Below are positions 10,052 to 21,049 of a DNA stretch of 64,000 bases, one piece after another. The stretch lies in NCBI GenBank assembly GCA_022828595.1, contig JAKGHH010000005.1, positions 25,680,193-25,744,192 of the forward strand. Direction: 5' to 3'. The notes below the pieces were generated by a model. The model was not told the origin of the DNA. It saw only the letters and a list, made by a program, of their open reading frames with translations, and did not search any database. Positions within the stretch are counted from its first letter, which is position 1. Every line of letters begins with the position of its first letter. Source of the DNA: Nelumbo lutea. Taxonomy: Eukaryota; Streptophyta; Magnoliopsida; Proteales; Nelumbonaceae. Position numbers and translations under genes: made by a program.

Positions 10052-11439
10052 TTAACTCTCATTCTCTTTCATTATATCCTATATATAAGGTATTTTTCTC
10101 ATCAATAAATTCTATTAATTAGATCTATATCCAGTACTTTTGACAATACAAAACCCATGCTTTTTAAAACTGATCCAAAAAGGAAACAATTCTAATGCCT
10201 AGGAAGTAGGTATACAATTCAACCATCTAGGTTAAATGGGTCAACCCATGATGTCATAGTTACATTTTTATGAAATAGAAATAAAAACAAAAATTACAAA
10301 AAAAAATGTAAAAAAACTGAGCGCATCTCTAATATTTTATATTCATCATATTAATGAAAAACAAATGTGCTAAAAATAATTGTTTTTATTGATGATGAAA
10401 ATGAAATAAAAAATTTAAAACTAATCCAAAAATGAAATTGTTTCCCTTTTGGTTGTAGATCAAACAATTCAGCTTTTTAGATCAGATATGTCAACCCTTG
10501 ATGTCATTATTAAATAATAAAAAATTAAAAAGGTAAAATTATAAAATAATTACAAAAAGAGTACATAAATTTTGCAAAAAAACATTTGGGGACAATATAT
10601 TCATCATATTAAACAAAAATAAGTGTTATAAATAAGAGTTATTATGATCACAGAAATGTATAAAAAAAAATTGTAGAAAAAGTTCAAACGCATTATTTCA
10701 TCATTAGTCATGTTTATGCAGCTTTATACACACGCATAGACAATTTAATTTATTATTATAGCAATCAAACTAATAGGTTGGACCCACATAAATGTAAAAT
10801 GTCCAAAATAAATTGAAAATACAGAGTTACATAAAAATCCAAAAAAAAAAAAAGCTCCATTTTTTACTCTGGCTGCCGCATCAATTTGTCTCTGGACAGT
10901 TTGACATGCAGAGCAGGATTGGTGTAGCTGATCAAAAAATATAGATTGGATAAGGCCTATTTGAGTTGATTTCAACAAAAAAAAGCGTACATATTTAAAC
11001 TACTAATTGAAGAAATATTTAACTAGTAAAGTTTGTCTCTGAACAATATTACCCTTTAACAAAGTCTTGAACCTATTAAGATTTATGAAGTGAGGCATTT
11101 CTGTTGACTCTTTCATGATCTTAGGTAATGTGGAGAGCAGTGGAGCGTGCACTTGGTCCAGGCTTTCGCCGTGAGAAATGTGAGGTGAAGTTAGTAGGAA
11201 CACCACTGACACATCAGAGGTTTCTTAGGAGGAATAGAGGTACATATGGGCCAGCTATACAAGCTGGCAAAGACAGTTTTCCTGGACAATCAACTCCAAT
11301 CCCACAACTTTTCTGTTGTGGGGATTCTACTTTTCCAGGTATTGGAGTTCCTGCAGTTGCTGCTAGTGGTGCCATCGTTGCCAACTCACTGGTCTCTGTC
11401 TCTCAACACTCTCAGCTTCTCGATGCCATTGGAATTTAA
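7176..11439 (+). CDS. CRTISO-like FAD/NAD(P)-binding oxidoreductase, last two exons
   Basis: Two exons encode the C-terminal 183 residues of a carotenoid-isomerase-like flavoprotein. Exon A (7176-7412, 79 codons) begins after ATCAG and reads GIPGDLGIHHIVVNDW... to LKAERSE, ending at a GTATTT donor. Exon B (11125-11439) begins after TTAG and reads VMWRAVERALGPGF... to SQHSQLLDAIGI and a TAA stop. The junction is phase 0. The CGDSTFPGIGVPAVAASG block is the C-terminal FAD-binding segment of the phytoene-desaturase/CRTISO superfamily. The ending resembles the plastid CRTISO-like family (Arabidopsis At1g57770 type) rather than true prolycopene isomerase; this is from memory of the families. The activity of this subfamily is not settled. 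Both exons are intact. Upstream exons, including the Rossmann GxGxxG part and any transit peptide, are outside or hidden by insertions. Confidence 0.9.
7618..7647. repeat. (TC)n microsatellite
   Basis: About 13 uninterrupted TC units followed by AGG. Confidence 0.9.
7647..8215 (+). repeat. Dispersed repeat, copy 1 (Tat/Ogre-like gypsy fragment)
   Basis: This block is collinear with 46558-47125. Shared phrases include CCTAGTGCAGT, TTTTGCCCATCTATCTCC, CTATCCAATGACTG and AGGGCATACACTGTCT. The second copy lies in an LTR that ends at an apparent Arg-tRNA-type primer site, which suggests a Tat/Ogre-like gypsy origin. No coding sequence was seen. Confidence 0.7.
8516..9210 (+). pseudogene. Copia RT/RNase H relic in intron
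   Basis: Broken translation matches the C-terminal part of copia pol in order: SHRLFASDGMLLKDK, a degenerate RNase H (SCRSKQ then SVVAQSSVETE), NNQATLYTIQNSIQHDTPKH, and FDVFTKGFVKSKLDN before a polypurine-like TTTGAGGGGCAG. Many stops. It sits in sense orientation in the CRTISO-like intron. Confidence 0.8.
9211..9370 (+). repeat. Putative 3' LTR remnant of the intronic copia relic
   Basis: It begins TGTTGAGAAG directly after the polypurine-like tract. A TATA-like ATAATATATAAAC near 9282 and a CT-rich stretch near 9340 fit an LTR. The right end is not defined. Confidence 0.5.
9901..10690 (+). mobile_element. Helitron-derived fragment in intron
   Basis: The sequence is collinear with the internal part of the Helitrons at 13790-15039 (reverse orientation) and 53992-54800. 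Shared features are GTGAAACTTTTATTTGACTA, a CTCATTC block followed by a CT run, GGGTCAACCCATGATGTCAT and ATTCATCATATTAA. It contains two copies of an internal module. Neither terminus was found. Confidence 0.65.
10021..10046. repeat. (CT)n microsatellite
   Basis: About 13 CT units within the Helitron-derived intron piece. Confidence 0.9.
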
Positions 11440-11766
11440 TTGAATTGGTCATACAAGGCCTCTGTCCCAATTTACTTCATTGATTGGTTTAATCATAGAG
11501 ACCACAGATTGGTGTAATGGTATGGAATCTCGGGCAAACAAGTTCAAACGAGTTCTGTTTATTTGTATGTTGTTTTCATACTCATTTTTCTCAGGTAATA
11601 GTATTGCACGAATACCTTAAAAAACTGCAACTGACCAAACAATTGCATTTCTTTTTGTACAACTTTGTATCGTGTAATCCATGTCATGCATTAAACAGTC
11701 ACAGAACACTGCTGTAGAAAAATATATGTCCACTGTTATTTTATCCCAACTAAATTGAATCCTAAT
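11440..11766 (+). other. Probable 3' UTR and flank of the CRTISO-like gene
   Basis: This follows the TAA stop. No AATAAA signal was seen, only weak AT-rich near-upstream elements. No other gene was recognised. Confidence 0.45.
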
Positions 11767-12061
11767 TCTAGAAATATATGATGTCGGAAAGACATGATAT
11801 CGAAAAATCTTTTATCACTGAACATCTCCGGTTAAATTTTGATGAAAACCGACCTGATTGATTACAATCTTTATGATGATGGTTGTTGGCTAAAGTTCAC
11901 CATTATAGTGGTTTTGATGCTACCAAGGTTCAAAATATTGGAAATGCAAAGCATATTAGGAAGACAATTCTAAGATATGTATTGAGATATGTTTTGGATA
12001 CGCATGGAAATGGACGAAAAATCAAGATATGCATGGATAGATTAAGAAATTTAGATAAATC

Positions 12062-12106
<45 letters not shown>

Positions 12107-12505
12107 CAATAAATATAAGTTTTAGATGAACATAAATAAGATTTAAAAATAAAAAAGCCATACTTTAATGGTTTACATACATTGTCAAACATCGGGACAC
12201 AATTGGTATAGAAGGATTAAAATGTAATGTATATACCCTAATTATTAGAAAATCAATATGATTTGTTTCCACCAATAAAAGAAAATGAATATAATTTGTT
12301 TTAATACTGACTAGTATATAAATTTTAGGGTTTTGATTATGATGCTAGAAACACATGATGTCAGAAAAACTTATAACCAATTAACCGAGATCATAAAAGT
12401 GGGTAACTAATCAGGTGGGTTTTTATTAAAATTCATTGAGGGAAAGGGGTTGATTGGTCAATGTCTCTCCGGTATCATGTCTTTCTGACATTATACATTT
12501 TTCCT
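11767..12505. mobile_element. Foldback MITE family, copy 1 (interrupted)
   Basis: The left arm (11770-11880) contains GATGTCGGAAAGACATGATA and ACCGACCTGATTGATTAC. Its inverted partner is at 12385-12500, which on the opposite strand reads GTCAGAAAGACATGATACCG and CCACCTGATTAGTTACCC. The centre holds an AT microsatellite and unrelated AT-rich sequence. A second left-arm-like segment starts near 12345, so two copies may be merged. The same family recurs at 40803-41123. Confidence 0.65.
12064..12101. repeat. (AT)n microsatellite
   Basis: About 18 AT units. Confidence 0.9.
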
Positions 12506-12930
12506 AAATTTCAATATTCGATTTTGACATTTATGATCATCACAACTTAGTGACTAGGGTTCAAATCTTCTTATCTTGTACTTGCAGTTCTATAGTTTGT
12601 TGAAGTGTTTAAAATTAGAATTGGCCTTAAATGTAGGAGTTAACATTAAATATAGGAGTTATTAGTAACAATGGGATTAGACAAATTTGAATTTGAAAAT
12701 AATTAAAGAGAGGGAGGAATTTGAAAATTGTTATAGGGGACTATATCAATGGATGAACATAGTATCAGTTTGTATCATATCCATATCGGAAGATACCGAC
12801 CCAAAACTTGTATTGGTTTGAAATGGATGCAAAGAATTGAAACTCTTCATTTCATTGTGTTCCATGTATCAGTTCAATGCCCAGATATATGATACAATAT
12901 CGGCCAAATACATTGATTTTTTGAACCTTT
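12506..12930. other. Non-coding spacer with a TATCGG-rich repeat
   Basis: No gene seen. 12760-12905 has several copies of GTATCA/ATATCGG phrases that resemble the TATCGATACG-rich sequence near 49730-49980, so it may be a diverged relative of that element. Confidence 0.4.
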
Positions 12931-13318
12931 GGGCCCTGTTTGCTATTCGGTAAGTTACTTACCTAGGTAAATGCAATTACCTGGGTAAGTTTTTCCTGAG
13001 AAACACTTACTTGGGTAAGTGCATTTACCCATGTTCTTTTATTTCTCATGTAAATAAGGCAATGACCATTTTAACCATAAAATTTCATTACTAAAAAGGG
13101 CATTTTTGTCCCATTCAAGTGTTAGCAACTTTCCCCCTAGGTGGGAAAGTTATTTACCCACCTAGGAGATGGGTATCACTTACCCATACTCAGGAAAATA
13201 AAGTTTCCTTGGTCCCCACATAAATATGAAAAAAGAACATGGGATTCTTGGTCAATGGGAACCAAAATCCCATTGACCAACTTTTCCCCCTCTCAAAATC
13301 CGAAAAAAGAACGCCCCC
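12931..13318. mobile_element. MITE-like element with imperfect terminal inverted repeats
   Basis: The left end GGGCCCTGTTTGCTATTCGG pairs imperfectly with the right end, which on the other strand begins GGGGGCGTTCTTTTTTCGG. Internal inverted copies of TACCTAGGTAAATG and TTACCCACCTAGG add a foldback structure. I could not define a convincing target-site duplication, so the superfamily is open. Confidence 0.55.
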
Positions 13319-13789
13319 TTGATGCTACCTCGATTTAGTTGAGAGTATCTATAAGTACAAAAAAAAAAATTACATGGCAATGCAAAGACTATTTTGTGGG
13401 CTCCTTATTTTGCATGGATTGACCAAAGTTGACAGAAAAAACTAAAATAACAAGAGCCATTAACTAATGTTTGTCCAAACTATCTATGGTCTTTGAAGGG
13501 GTGACTTGGTTTCATACCTAACCTTTGGAATTTTATCTTGTGTAAGGGCTATATATCATTTTTCTTACTTTTGTTTCTACAAACCCATTAACCCAACCTT
13601 CTACAATGGTTATAGCTCAATACCAGTGGCCATTACCTAATGTTTTGTGAAGAGACTTGATGTATCCTATTAGTATATTCCTTCTTGTACACTATACATT
13701 ACTCTTTTATTGTTTTGTTTCTCTATTTCGGTCCTATAAGGGCATTTTGGGGTAGGGCTTCACTAATTCTTTTGACACCCTTGAAACTA
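13319..13789. other. Spacer without recognised genes
   Basis: AT-rich sequence with no convincing coding or RNA signal on either strand. It abuts the 3' end of the Helitron at 13790. Confidence 0.5.
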
Positions 13790-15039
13790 CTAGTAAGTGT
13801 GAATGTGCTTTGCACGTGGCAATTCTAGATGATGACAATAATAGGAACAATGTATCTAAAATTTTCTATAAAATTCATATACTTGTTATATTTTTATATT
13901 TTTTGTTTTTAACTATTATTTGGTTGTTGATTGCAAAATCCAAATCTGATTACGTAAGCACCTCATATTGGGCTACAAATTTTTGGGTATCATTGCGAGG
14001 CTTACCTATTTAACTAGACTCTTCTTTTTGTAATGTTTTATCTTCTTAGTGTATAGTTCTTTGTTTATTTATAAAATATGTAAGATTTAAAGAGGGGGAA
14101 TTCAATGAGGTGCAAATTGTAATATAAACTGCATTTTAAACCTCACAATTAAATAGGGATTTAATTCAAAAAATGGATATTTTAGTGAGAAGAAAGTTTC
14201 ACAATTTTATTCATATGTTTAATAGTAGTGTCAATATGGTGTTATAGATGTGTTCAATTCTTCTATAATTTTTTTTTTTATTTCTATGTATGTAAAAATA
14301 ATAATGTTATTTGCACTTAATTTTTGTTTAATGTGTTAAATATATGATATTATACATGTGCCCAAATTCTTTTTTTTTTGAAAATTTATGTTTTTTATAT
14401 TTGTTAATTTTTATTATTTAATTATGACATTAAAGGTTAATAATTTTGACTCAAAAGTTGAATTATTGATCTTTGCCAAATAGGAAAATAATTTTATTTT
14501 TGGTTAGTTTACATTATGTATTTTATTTTCATCATCAATAAAAATAATTCTTGTTAATTACACTTGTTTTTTTTTAAGTTGATTGATAAAAAATTCTCAT
14601 AAATGTGTCTATTTTTTCTACATTTTTTGTAATTTTTAATATTTATTTATATTTAAAAATTTTATTATCAAACTATAACTTCATGGGTTGGCCAATTTAA
14701 TTTGGATGGTTGAATTGCATAGTCATAACTTGGATAAAGAATGACTTTTGTTTTTGAATAAGTTTTAAAATATATGGATTTATATTGTTAAAAGTATTGG
14801 ACATAAATCTAATTAGTAACATTTATTAGTGAAAATTTAACTTAAATGTGGAATTGAATAAGAGAGAATGAGAGTTAATACATTAAATACAAGAGTTAAT
14901 GAGAGTGGATTAAATGAGTTGAAAAGCATTAATTTAAATTACATTTTCAACCTTCATAGTTAGAAATTGACTAAATAACAAATGTGAGCATTTTATTCAA
15001 GTTTCACACCCTCATTCGTACTTTCTATAATAATATAGA
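13790..15039 (-). mobile_element. Complete non-autonomous Helitron
   Basis: Read on the - strand it begins TCTATATTATTATAG at 15039 with host A before it. It ends CTAG at 13790 with host T after it, the A|T insertion rule of Helitrons. A small hairpin (GTGC-AAA-GCAC) lies about 12 bases before the CTAG end. It has no Rep/helicase coding sequence and no terminal inverted repeats. Its sequence is collinear with the split Helitron at 41464-51039. Confidence 0.82.
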
Positions 15040-15082
15040 TTTGCTCTCTCTCTCTCTCTCTATTTGAACTAGGAGGTTGGCG

Positions 15083-15096
15083 TGGTATTAAAGCAG
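15083..15096 (+). other. Degenerate Met-tRNA primer binding site
   Basis: TGGTATTAAAGC differs at two positions from the canonical TGGTATCAGAGC and lies about 550 bases before a copia gag relic on the same strand. Confidence 0.55.
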
Positions 15097-15639
15097 GTCC
15101 CTCAAACATGTCTTTCATTAAAACCTGTTGTTAGGAATTTGAAGGAAGATCTATGGATATTAGGTTGATTGATTTGCATCTGGTTAGAAGTTCTATGGAG
15201 GTTATTCTGATCAACACAAGTTCTTTGTTTTTTTTTTCGAAAATCATAATCAGCCTTAAGTTTTCTTCTTTTTCTCTTAATCGGCTGTACCAATCAACTT
15301 GAAACTCTAGATCTTAAGTTGCCCAAATCATTTTTAAATATTTCTACAATTATTTTCTGGATTGAATTGGATTTGAATGTTCTTCTATCTTCTTTATTCA
15401 ACAGTCCGATAAACTTACCTAGATATTCACACGTTAACACCTTCATGTGGCTTATCTTTAACCGAATATTGATCTCTTTGGTGTTTTTGATTATCCATTT
15501 CACTATTAATAAGTTTGGATTTGTATTGGTGGGGCAGTTGCCTTGGTCTTCTCCCTCCCTCTCTCTCTCTCATGCTTTGGTTCATTATTGTTATTCTTCT
15601 AAATTGTGGTTATTTATTAAGATGGTTAACAAGTTGATG

Positions 15640-16260
15640 TTATACCAATGAAATTTGATGGGGTTAATTATAGCATGTGGATGTTCCACTTTGATTTATT
15701 TGTTGAGGGAAAAGGCCTAGAAGGTTTTATCTAAATGGTAAAGTCACTAAAACTAATGAAACTGAAGCCAAAGTATTTCAATAATAGAAGCTTGATAATG
15801 GAAAACTAGTGTTTTGGATTCTAAGTTATATAGAGACCCATATTGATGTATCTAGATGAAAAATGTGAACATCTTATGAGATGTATCCTTGTATGAAGAA
15901 AGTCTACTATCAATAAAACATGTCTAGGCAATATTAATTGAATTTGAAATTTTTGCTTATTGCCAAGGGGATAGGAAGATACAAGTATTATGCAAGATAT
16001 TTAGACTTCTGAGTAGCATATGAGTTAGTCCATATTGATTCTTCATATTCTTCTAAAGTATATTAAGTGTCTTCAGAAACATTTTAAGAGATGGAAGGTG
16101 AATTAGTTTCTCATGAAACTTAGACCTATGTATGATAGACATAATTATGTCTAATAGTGTGATTATGCTCTAGGTTTCTCATCAGATCTTATAACATGCA
16201 CTAACTTTGGATGAATTTGATCAATTGCCTCATAATTAGGTTCTAGTATGGCATCTATAA
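15640..16260 (+). pseudogene. Copia gag relic (UBN2/Retrotran_gag type)
   Basis: Broken translation reads IPMKFDGVNYSMWMFHFDLF, then VEGKGLEGFI, KVYYQ, FLMKLRP and related gag motifs in the right order. Numerous stops and frameshifts. It is probably the 5' part of the same old copia element whose RNase H relic lies at 21050-21719, split by later insertions. Confidence 0.65.
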
Positions 16261-17430
16261 TTGAATTAACACATGGGTTGTTATTTTTTGCATGGAAGCT
16301 TTTGTATGGGCTTATTTAAACATCATGTTATAGGTCTAAGCTGTAAGGCATTAGGGATTTCTACCTAAAAGACGAAAAATGGCAGTGGCGGTGTTCTTTA
16401 GGACGGCTAAGAACAAGAGGGTAGGAAAGTTGGAGGTCTCAAACTGGTAAAGCTTACGTAGGGCTTGGGATGGATGTCATGTGGAGATCCTCAAAGATCC
16501 CTTATTAATAGAGACTATCTCGGAAAAGGAGTGAAACTTTCTCACTTTGGGAAAGCAGTCCCATGTTCATTGGATCTGAAACAAGTTGGCTAGGGGTTTG
16601 CCACATGTTCATGCAGCTACATGGTACTGAGGTTTCCGCTTCTTTTTAAAATCCACATGTGAGTACAAGTGCAGCTACTCCCCTTCTAGAACCTTGACCA
16701 TATGCATCACTAGAGACATTACCCTAAAGAATGTTTAAGTGTTTGGTTCAAAGTAATCGAGGAGAATTAAGAAAAAAAAAACAATCAGTACTTTTCTTGT
16801 ATATAGTGTATACAAGAAAGATGAGAAGCTTTTGAGTTTCTTGAAAAGTTAGTAAGAGCCATTTTTGTTGAAGAGATTCTTGAGCTTCAATAATTTTAGA
16901 GGTGAAAAAAGATGAGAAGCCTTTGAGCTTGTATAGTCTCTCCTATCTTTCATTGGGTTGAGCATCTTTAAAGAAACTCTTGGAACTGAAATAGTTTGAG
17001 ATTGTGCTATGATATCTACCTACTAAGAGGTCTCTTGTTGTAAACTTGCTATTGTATTATATTTTTATTATCTTGAGAGCAAGTAGATGTTCAAGTTTTG
17101 AACATTATAAAGTTCTTCTTGGAACTTATGTTAAGCCCAACTACAAGGTTTTGTAGGCACCAAAATCCCTACTGGTTAGGCCTTCTTGGTACCCGTTAAG
17201 TATAGCTAGTTAAGGTATTGTAGGCACCCAGAAGTCTTGCTAATTGTAAAGGTTTTGATGGTGCCTGTGAAATCTAGTTAGTTAGTGGAAATCCTCAATG
17301 ATGATCTGAGATAGAAGATATAAGCAAGGTTGGTCAAACCTTTATAAATCTTGTATGCGTTATGTGTGTGATTGTGTTTTATTTTATTTTTTTTTAAGTT
17401 ATTGCAATTAGATGTGATTCAAACCAATAA
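16261..17430 (+). repeat. LTR-like degenerate sequence
   Basis: No coding frame persists. Repeated TTGTAGGCACC(C/A) phrases near 17150-17230 and the block GTGGAAATCCTCAATGATGA through TATAAATCTTGTATGCGT at 17285-17365 resemble the U5 end of copia LTRs. The element limits are not visible. Confidence 0.35.
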
Positions 17431-17746
17431 AATTAGAAGAAATATTTTGATTAGAGCAGAAAGAAGGAAGGAAGAAGAGGAAGACAACAAGGAGAAGAAG
17501 GAAAAATGAAGAAAGGAAAAAGAAAGGAGGAGTTTGATAATCTCCTCTTTCCCCTTATTAAACTTACTTAAGTTAAATAATTTACAAGGAGGCCCTTAAG
17601 TAGGCATCTACATAAGCAATACACTTAAAAATAAAACAGAAGCGAAAGGCCCATAAAGAAAGAAGGCCCAATAAGAAAACATAACAAGAAGGAACAAATA
17701 AGAATGACACTAAAGGACTAGGGCCCATTTAGCCAGTCTTTCTAGA
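17430..17746 (-). repeat. 3' LTR of the - strand copia at 17430-19090
   Basis: On the - strand it starts TCTAGAAAGACTGG right after a polypurine tract, matching TGTAGAGAAGATGGG of the LTR at 2741, with the expected TG mutated to TC. It contains GGGCC-rich phrases and a CT-rich tract near 17460-17530. The outer end is approximate. Confidence 0.65.
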
Positions 17747-19090
17747 CTCCCCCTCAAGTTGAGCATATATATCAATCATGCCCAGCTTGCTTATATAGTG
17801 AACCAACTTTCATTTAGGAACACCTTTTGTCAAAACATCAGCCAATTGTTCTTTAGAAGCAACAAATGATAGGGAGACTTCTCCTGAAGCAACTCTCTCT
17901 CGTATAAAATGCCTGCCAACTTCAATGTGCTTAATTCTGTCATGTTGAACATGATTATGTGCAATGTTGATAACAGCCTAGTTGTCACAATATAACATCA
18001 TTGGCTTCTCACAGTCTATACATAGTTCTTCTAAAAGTGATCTCAAGCACAAAAGTTCAGAAACTCCATATGCCATTGCCTTGTACTTTGCTTCAGTTGA
18101 GGATCTTGCCACTACAGACTGCTTCTTACTCCTCCATGATACAGTGTTCCTTGCTACCAATAGCACAATAACTTGAAGTGAATCTCCTATCATCAATACA
18201 TCCGGCCCAATCAGCATTAGTGTATGCTTCCAGCTTCATGTGTCCATGCTTAGCAAACAATATACCTTTCCCTGGAGTCCCTTTTAGGTAGCACAGAACC
18301 CTCTCAGCAGCTGCTAAATGTGTATCTCTGGGAGAATGCATAAACTGGATAATTACACTAACTTCATAGGAAATATCTGGCTGAATCATACAAAGGTATA
18401 ATAACTTCCCAAACAGTCTCTGGAACACTCCCTTATCGGGCAATGGTTCACTCTTAGTAGTTGACAGCTTATGAATTAGGTCTATAGGAGTAGAAGCAGG
18501 TCGAACACCCAGTTTACTAGTATTTGCAAGAAGATCAAAAACATACTTCCATTGAGAAATGAAGAGACCATCCTTAGATCTGGCAACTTCAATTCCCAAG
18601 AAATATCTGAGTTCTCCCAAGTTTTTAATTTCAATCTCAATGTTAAGAAAACTTTTGAGATGAACAACTTTATAGGTGTCATTACCGGTAACCACAATAT
18701 CATCAACATAGACAATCAGAAGGGTCATTAAGGAATCTCTCCTATTAACAAACAATGTATGATCCGACTGAGTCTGCGTGTACCCAAAAGCAATAAGAGT
18801 AGCCCGAAATCTGTCAAACCAAGCTCGAAGAGATTGCTTAAGGCCATAAAGGTATTTTTTTAGTTTACAAACCTTTCCTTGCATCTCCTTTCCATACACC
18901 CTTAGATGTAAAGACATATAGACCTCTTCATATAGGTCCCTATCTAAGAAAGCATTTTTTACATCAAACTGATGACGAGGCCAATAAAAAATAATAGCTA
19001 ACGAGAGCAAAACTTGAACTGAAGTCAACTTGGCTACTAGGGCAAAAGTTTACAGGTAGTCAATATCTACAGCTGAATATACTCTTTAGC
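17747..19090 (-). pseudogene. Copia RT and RNase H, 5'-truncated
   Basis: On the - strand the frame runs from a truncated RT start near 19090 (ARLVAKE-like, then TSVQVLLSLAIIFYW) through FDVKNAFLDRDL, GKVCKLKKYLYGLKQS, LIVYVDDIVVTGND and FLGIEVARSKDG to RNase H (ADWAGCIDDRRFTSSYC). After a frameshift near 18150 it continues SWRSKKQSVVARSSTEA to MMLYCDN, a stop, and LADVLTKG. A polypurine tract (17747-17760 complement) follows. RT keeps the YVDD catalytic motif over a 300-codon frame. It is close to the element at 476-2728. Confidence 0.88.
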
Positions 19091-19430
19091 AACCAAGAAC
19101 AGAAGAGGAGAAGAGAGAAGAAGAGAAGAGGAAGAGAAGAGGAAGAGGAGAAAGAAAAAGGGTGAGGTTATTTGCGTTTGACTGCCCCACCAATCTACTC
19201 ATATTTATGATTTAAAATATTAATGGAATTCCACTAATACCCATACTTCCTACATAAGAAACAAAAAACAAATAAATATGGCCTAACTACCATAACTACC
19301 ATGAAATAACGCAAAGATATAAATAAAAAATAAAGTATGGGACCAGACGCTAACAACTATCTCTACAGGGAGAGGGGCGCCTAACCCCTTTCCCTCCTTG
19401 AATGGATTCAATAGTTGTCTTCGGTTTAGA
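19091..19430 (-). repeat. Copia LTR fragment abutting the truncated RT
   Basis: A GAAGAG-rich tract (CT-rich on the - strand) followed by AT-rich sequence resembles the 5' LTR at 5456-5750. The RT above breaks exactly where it begins, which suggests a deletion joining LTR to pol, or an insertion point. Confidence 0.5.
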
Positions 19431-20269
19431 GTTACCATTAGACCAAAATGATTTCATAAACAATTCCTAATAGGCCCATCACTCCCAATTCATCTAATGA
19501 TGGATCACGACTCAAAATTAGCCCAAGTGGGGCCTTTCGTGACACTCGCAGCTATTATGAGTTCTTTCTACACTAGGAAATGTGAAGGGCATCAAGCATA
19601 TTCATAGGAAATGACCGTGCTGGAAGCCTGGAACTCAATGTTACTCCAAATTAGCTCAAGGTGATGTCCAAATGAGGCATTGTTCATTACAAGTGATGCA
19701 AAGCCAAATTCCATGTATTTACACAAGGCTACGATTGCAAGTATCTCTATTGTTCCTCTTTGTTAATTGGCATTAAGATTTTGAATGGGAAAACTTTTGA
19801 GGAATCGAAACAAGTCATTGATTCTAAGTTTGGAATTGCCAACGTTGACCTAGTAATAGGTAAATATGAGCTTGAAAACCAGATATTAAGTTTGGGAAGC
19901 CAACATGTTAGAACAAAAGACTAGATATTAAGTTTGGGAGTGTACCAATCGTTGGGCTCAAGTTATTCATCGTTAAAAGTTAAAAGGAGAAATCAAGTTT
20001 TATTGTCCATCCCATACCCTCAAGATTGTTGAAACATGTCAAGCCAAATATTAAAAATGTTGAGAATAATGGGAGCTTGGAACCTTTGGGCATCACCGTG
20101 AGAAGGATTAGCATCTAGTCACTATTCTAATTTCTCTTGATGATGTGGAGATCCTACCTGTAATTGTATAGAATATAACCATTATCATCTGTTAGTAAAA
20201 GCCGTAGCAACTCTAAAAGGAACTAATAGTTTTTTGATAAATAGAATCTAAGTTAAAAGTTTTGAAAGG
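19431..20269. other. Degenerate sequence without recognised genes
   Basis: No convincing frame or motif on either strand. Its position between copia gag (15640) and RNase H (21050) relics on the same strand suggests eroded copia internal sequence, but I could not confirm integrase or RT motifs. Confidence 0.35.
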
Positions 20270-20545
20270 AATGAAATTTAGGAACTTGATAAGTTTCTAA
20301 GCCAAATTAATACTGAAGTAGCTTTACCTAAGGAAAGGCACAAGGTTCTAAGACTAGATTGATAATGAAGTGGCTTCACCCAAGGAAAGGCATATAATTT
20401 CAAAACCAGATTGATAGTTAAGAAGCTTCATACAAAGAAAGGTAGAAGGATTTAAGGCCAGATTAATAATGAGACAGCTTCACCTTAATAAATGCATAAA
20501 AGATTTAGAGCCAAATAAATGGTGAAGGGGATTTACATTTAGTAA
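20270..20545 (+). repeat. Degenerate tandem repeat, unit about 58 bp
   Basis: About four to five imperfect copies of a unit with the core AGATTGATAATGAAGTGGCT then TCACCCAAGGAAAGGCA. The copies differ by substitutions and small indels. Confidence 0.65.
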
Positions 20546-21049
20546 AAGTATTGATTGCACAAAGTACCTTATCACTAGTCTCAAAGGACTTTTTTAGATA
20601 ACTATGGCATTTGTAACTCATCAAGATTTAGAGTTACACCAAAAGTAAATGAAGATCAATCTTTAAATAGAAATTTGCATTAGAACAATTTTTATTCTTT
20701 AATCAAAACTTTTTGACACGAGGGAATAAACATTTAGAATGCAAAAAGTAAGAAAATCCACTATAACAGTAGGAGTAATTCATCTTATTGATTCCCTTTT
20801 CAGTTTGTTTATGGGGACAAATTGTTGCTTTATAAGACCAAGTAAGGTTTCTAGTAGAATATCTCTTATTGAGAGATTTTAGGCTTGTCAGTAAAGGCTT
20901 CCTTTTAAAGGGTTCAAATTGCAGTTTTGCTTTTAAGATACCATATTAGTCAATAAGGGTAAAAAAGATTTTATAGTCCCATAAATAATTTTAAAGAAGA
21001 AATTAAAAAAATAATAATAATAGGCCATTGACATTTAATGTACGCTCAA

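Larger units (their letters stand above)
7413..11124 (+). other. 3.7-kb transposon-filled intron of the CRTISO-like gene
   Basis: The boundaries are GTATTTG and TTAG, joining two perfectly matching phase-0 exons. Inside are a Tat-like dispersed repeat (7647-8215), a copia RNase H relic with LTR (8516-9370), a Helitron-derived piece (9901-10690) and two CT microsatellites. The stretches 9370-9900 and 10690-11124 show nothing recognisable. Confidence 0.85.

Noticed and set aside
7176..11439. Assignment to true prolycopene isomerase (CRTISO)
   Set aside because: The C-terminal block does not match the CRTISO ending I recall (FPGQGVIAVAFSG type); it fits the CRTISO-like family, so the narrower name was not used.
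12931..13318. Firm hAT or PIF/Harbinger label for this MITE
   Set aside because: The flanks show no clear 8-base or TWA target-site duplication.
20270..20545. CRISPR-like array
   Set aside because: Units are contiguous and degenerate with no unique spacers, in a plant nuclear context.
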